Assembly (NCBI GenBank): GCA_021813405.1
Contig: JAKAKS010000032.1
Location: forward strand, 1-49,788
Length of the DNA: 49,788 nucleotides
Direction of reading: 5' to 3'
DNA from: Nitrospirota bacterium
GTDB lineage: Bacteria > Nitrospirota > Thermodesulfovibrionia > Thermodesulfovibrionales > JdFR-88
In this document: positions 48,397-49,788 of the stretch, piece by piece
How positions within the stretch are numbered: the stretch's first letter is position 1
How the letters are laid out: every line of letters begins with the position of its first letter
The notes under the pieces: generated by a model
Told to the model about the DNA's origin: nothing
Database searches by the model: none
What the model saw: the letters and a program-made list of their open reading frames with translations, nothing else
Program-made: the position numbers and the translations under genes

Positions 48397-49788
48397 TTAG
48401 AGGATCGAATCCAACGTAAGCCTGATCCTGCCTGCTATAAGCAACCCGGATTCACTGGCAATCTTGAGGCCTTCTTCCAGATAAGAGCGGCTCTTCGGAT
48501 AGTTTTTTCTGGTCTGTTCCAGGATGCCAAGGCCGTAAAGGGCTTTTGCAAGGAAGCCAGGCATGTTATACTGCCTGCTTTTTTTCACGACTTCCTCAAG
48601 ATGATACCGGGCTTTCCTTCTGGCGGTAGGCGCATTCAGGAGGATAAAACCGATGTTCTTCAGTATTATTTTGAAGGGCGGTTTTTCTTTTCCCAATGCA
48701 AGCTGAAGGAATATCTCGCTCAGGAACAGATGCCCCCAGACGGGCTGGGCGGAGTTCCCCATCGCTGCCCAATGCTCCATAAAATGCTCGATATGCCTGA
48801 TGCCTTTTTTCATCTGGCCGGCCAGCACCATGATCGCGCCCAGCGGTATCTCAACTCCGGACAGGGGCATAATGAATTCCTTTGCCAGCATTTCATGCTT
48901 GGCGGTTGCCATAAGTACAAGTCCCTCTTGCACGCTGCCCGTTAATGCCAGAGCCCCGCCTTTGCCGGCCAGGGCGCAGAGCCCATCGAGATTAAGTTCA
49001 TTCCTGTTTAGTTCCAGGGACTGCTCGCAATGCCTTAATGCCTCTTCATAGCGGTCCTCATAAATATCGCAGAACCCAAGCATCCAGTGGGCAAGGGCAA
49101 GGCTGCGGTCGTCTTGATACATGCGGCCATGATCATAAAGCTCCATGCTGTAACGGCGCGCATCCGAAAACCGGCTGCGTTGGATATGATGGATGCCAAG
49201 CAACGTGTACGCATGCTGGACCTTGACGTTGTCCTTTATTTTTCTGCCCGTTTCAAGGGCCTGTTCGGCGTATTGTTTTATCAGCGCATCCGTATGTTCG
49301 CTGTAAGGCATCCAGTACGAATAGAGCCATCCAAGGCCGATACCAGCCTGCATATAGCATTCGTCATCCTCTATCTCCTGGGCCAGGGCCATTGCCCTGT
49401 CCAGCAATGGCTTCGCCCTTGCGCCTTGCCCTCTTACGGCATATGCCAGCCCGAGCCATGACAGAAAAATGGATAATTGCCGTTTGTCCCCCAGGGCTTC
49501 AAACCTTGCAAGGCAGGGCTCCAGCAATTCGCAAACCCCCTTATAATCCCCCAGCATGTTAATCAGCTCCCCCCAGTTCAGTATCATGCCGGCCCAAAAA
49601 TGTTCGTCGGCGCATCCGGGGTTTGCATCGATCAGGCCAGCAGCCTGCCCGAAAAGCCGGTGAGCCGTTTCCAGCGCATAAATTTTCCGGTTTTTTTCCG
49701 CCGCCATGGCCGTATAATAAGCCGCCCTTCCTGCATTGCCTGTGTTGCCCCAGTGGCGGGCAAGGGCCTCCGACCACTCGGCCAGGCG
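48397..49788 (-). CDS. C-terminal TPR region of a large protein (5' truncated)
   Basis: The frame is open from 48397 to the right edge at 49788. It gives 463 residues plus stop and continues past the window, so the start is unknown and the internal ATG at 49707 is probably not it. The sequence is a series of degenerate TPR helices (QLSIFLSWLGLAYAVRGQGARAKPLLDRAM, HAYTLLGIHHIQRSRFSDARRY, LALAHWMLGFCDIYEDRYEEAL, ALYGLGILEQTRKNYPKSRSYLEEGLKIASESGL). The N-terminal visible part RLAEWSEALARHWGNTGNAGRAAYY resembles the TPR tails of AAA/cyclase-type signalling proteins. The family cannot be proven here. Confidence 0.75.
   Translation of the reverse strand, partial: RLAEWSEALARHWGNTGNAGRAAYYTAMAAEKNRKIYALETAHRLFGQAAGLIDANPGCADEHFWAGMILNWGELINMLGDYKGVCELLEPCLARFEALGDKRQLSIFLSWLGLAYAVRGQGARAKPLLDRAMALAQEIEDDECYMQAGIGLGWLYSYWMPYSEHTDALIKQYAEQALETGRKIKDNVKVQHAYTLLGIHHIQRSRFSDARRYSMELYDHGRMYQDDRSLALAHWMLGFCDIYEDRYEEALRHCEQSLELNRNELNLDGLCALAGKGGALALTGSVQEGLVLMATAKHEMLAKEFIMPLSGVEIPLGAIMVLAGQMKKGIRHIEHFMEHWAAMGNSAQPVWGHLFLSEIFLQLALGKEKPPFKIILKNIGFILLNAPTARRKARYHLEEVVKKSRQYNMPGFLAKALYGLGILEQTRKNYPKSRSYLEEGLKIASESGLLIAGRIRLTLDSIL

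Noticed and set aside
48401-48425. tRNA-like GGATCGAATCC word
   Set aside because: No acceptor stem, anticodon arm or D arm surrounds it, and it overlaps the end of the TPR gene.

Overview
The window is about 50 kb of GC-rich, gene-dense bacterial chromosome. I recognised no tRNA, rRNA, insertion sequence, prophage or CRISPR array. Gene content points to a Gram-negative, probably anaerobic bacterium: lipoproteins with clear lipoboxes, HtrA, RlpA, a TonB-type protein, a divergent methyltetrahydrofolate methyltransferase-like protein, a 2-oxoacid:ferredoxin oxidoreductase alpha subunit, rubrerythrin-like proteins, an Rrf2 regulator and a SufR-like regulator. A Nitrospirota/Thermodesulfovibrionia or Desulfobacterota relative would fit, but this is inference from content and not a phylogenetic placement.

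Layout. 1-3.4 kb: tail of a membrane protein, a DUF4388-pseudopilin fusion, queC and a secreted ankyrin protein, then a 0.7 kb intergenic region with an operator, a promoter and three consecutive hairpins. 3.4-9.4 kb: UvrD/PcrA helicase, HD-GYP protein, two rubrerythrin-like proteins flanking a YXWGXW-type exported protein that carries fourteen 8-residue repeats. 9.5-14 kb: ABC-F ATPase, small membrane and lipoprotein genes, ogt with a DUF3553 gene, and a SurA-like lipoprotein. 14.1-19.9 kb: SufR-like regulator divergent from the MeTr-like gene and an SDR, then two paralogous lipoproteins enclosing a lone VorB/KorA subunit. 20.1-27.2 kb: membrane-anchored sulfite-oxidase-like protein, FecR/DUF6600 protein, uppP, M29 aminopeptidase, cutA, nfi, FixH/YtkA-like protein. 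27.2-32.98 kb: Rrf2 regulator with its operator, repeat-rich intergenic region, typA, and a minus-strand run (DUF355, hisI, HIT, AlkA-like glycosylase, DUF488). 33.1-38.2 kb: mtnP-apt salvage pair, then a minus-strand cluster of coaX, usp, JAMM-like metalloprotease, geranylgeranyl-reductase-like flavoprotein and TonB-like protein. 38.4-49.8 kb: helical bundle protein, rlpA, APH-family kinase, HtrA protease, fmdB, RNB ribonuclease, bioF, relA/spoT, mscS and a truncated TPR protein.

Two signals stand out. First, at least twelve genes on both strands have a -10-like hexamer ending 5-6 nt before the start codon and no usable Shine-Dalgarno sequence, which is the architecture of leaderless transcription. 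Second, a 43-bp multi-half-site element occurs twice with identical spacing. One copy overlaps the predicted promoter of the Rrf2 gene. The other overlaps a promoter that reads into a three-hairpin, possibly non-coding leader upstream of the helicase gene. Both loci also share GGA-rich repeats, including an identical 19-mer. Together these suggest a small Rrf2 regulon with an uncharacterised RNA.
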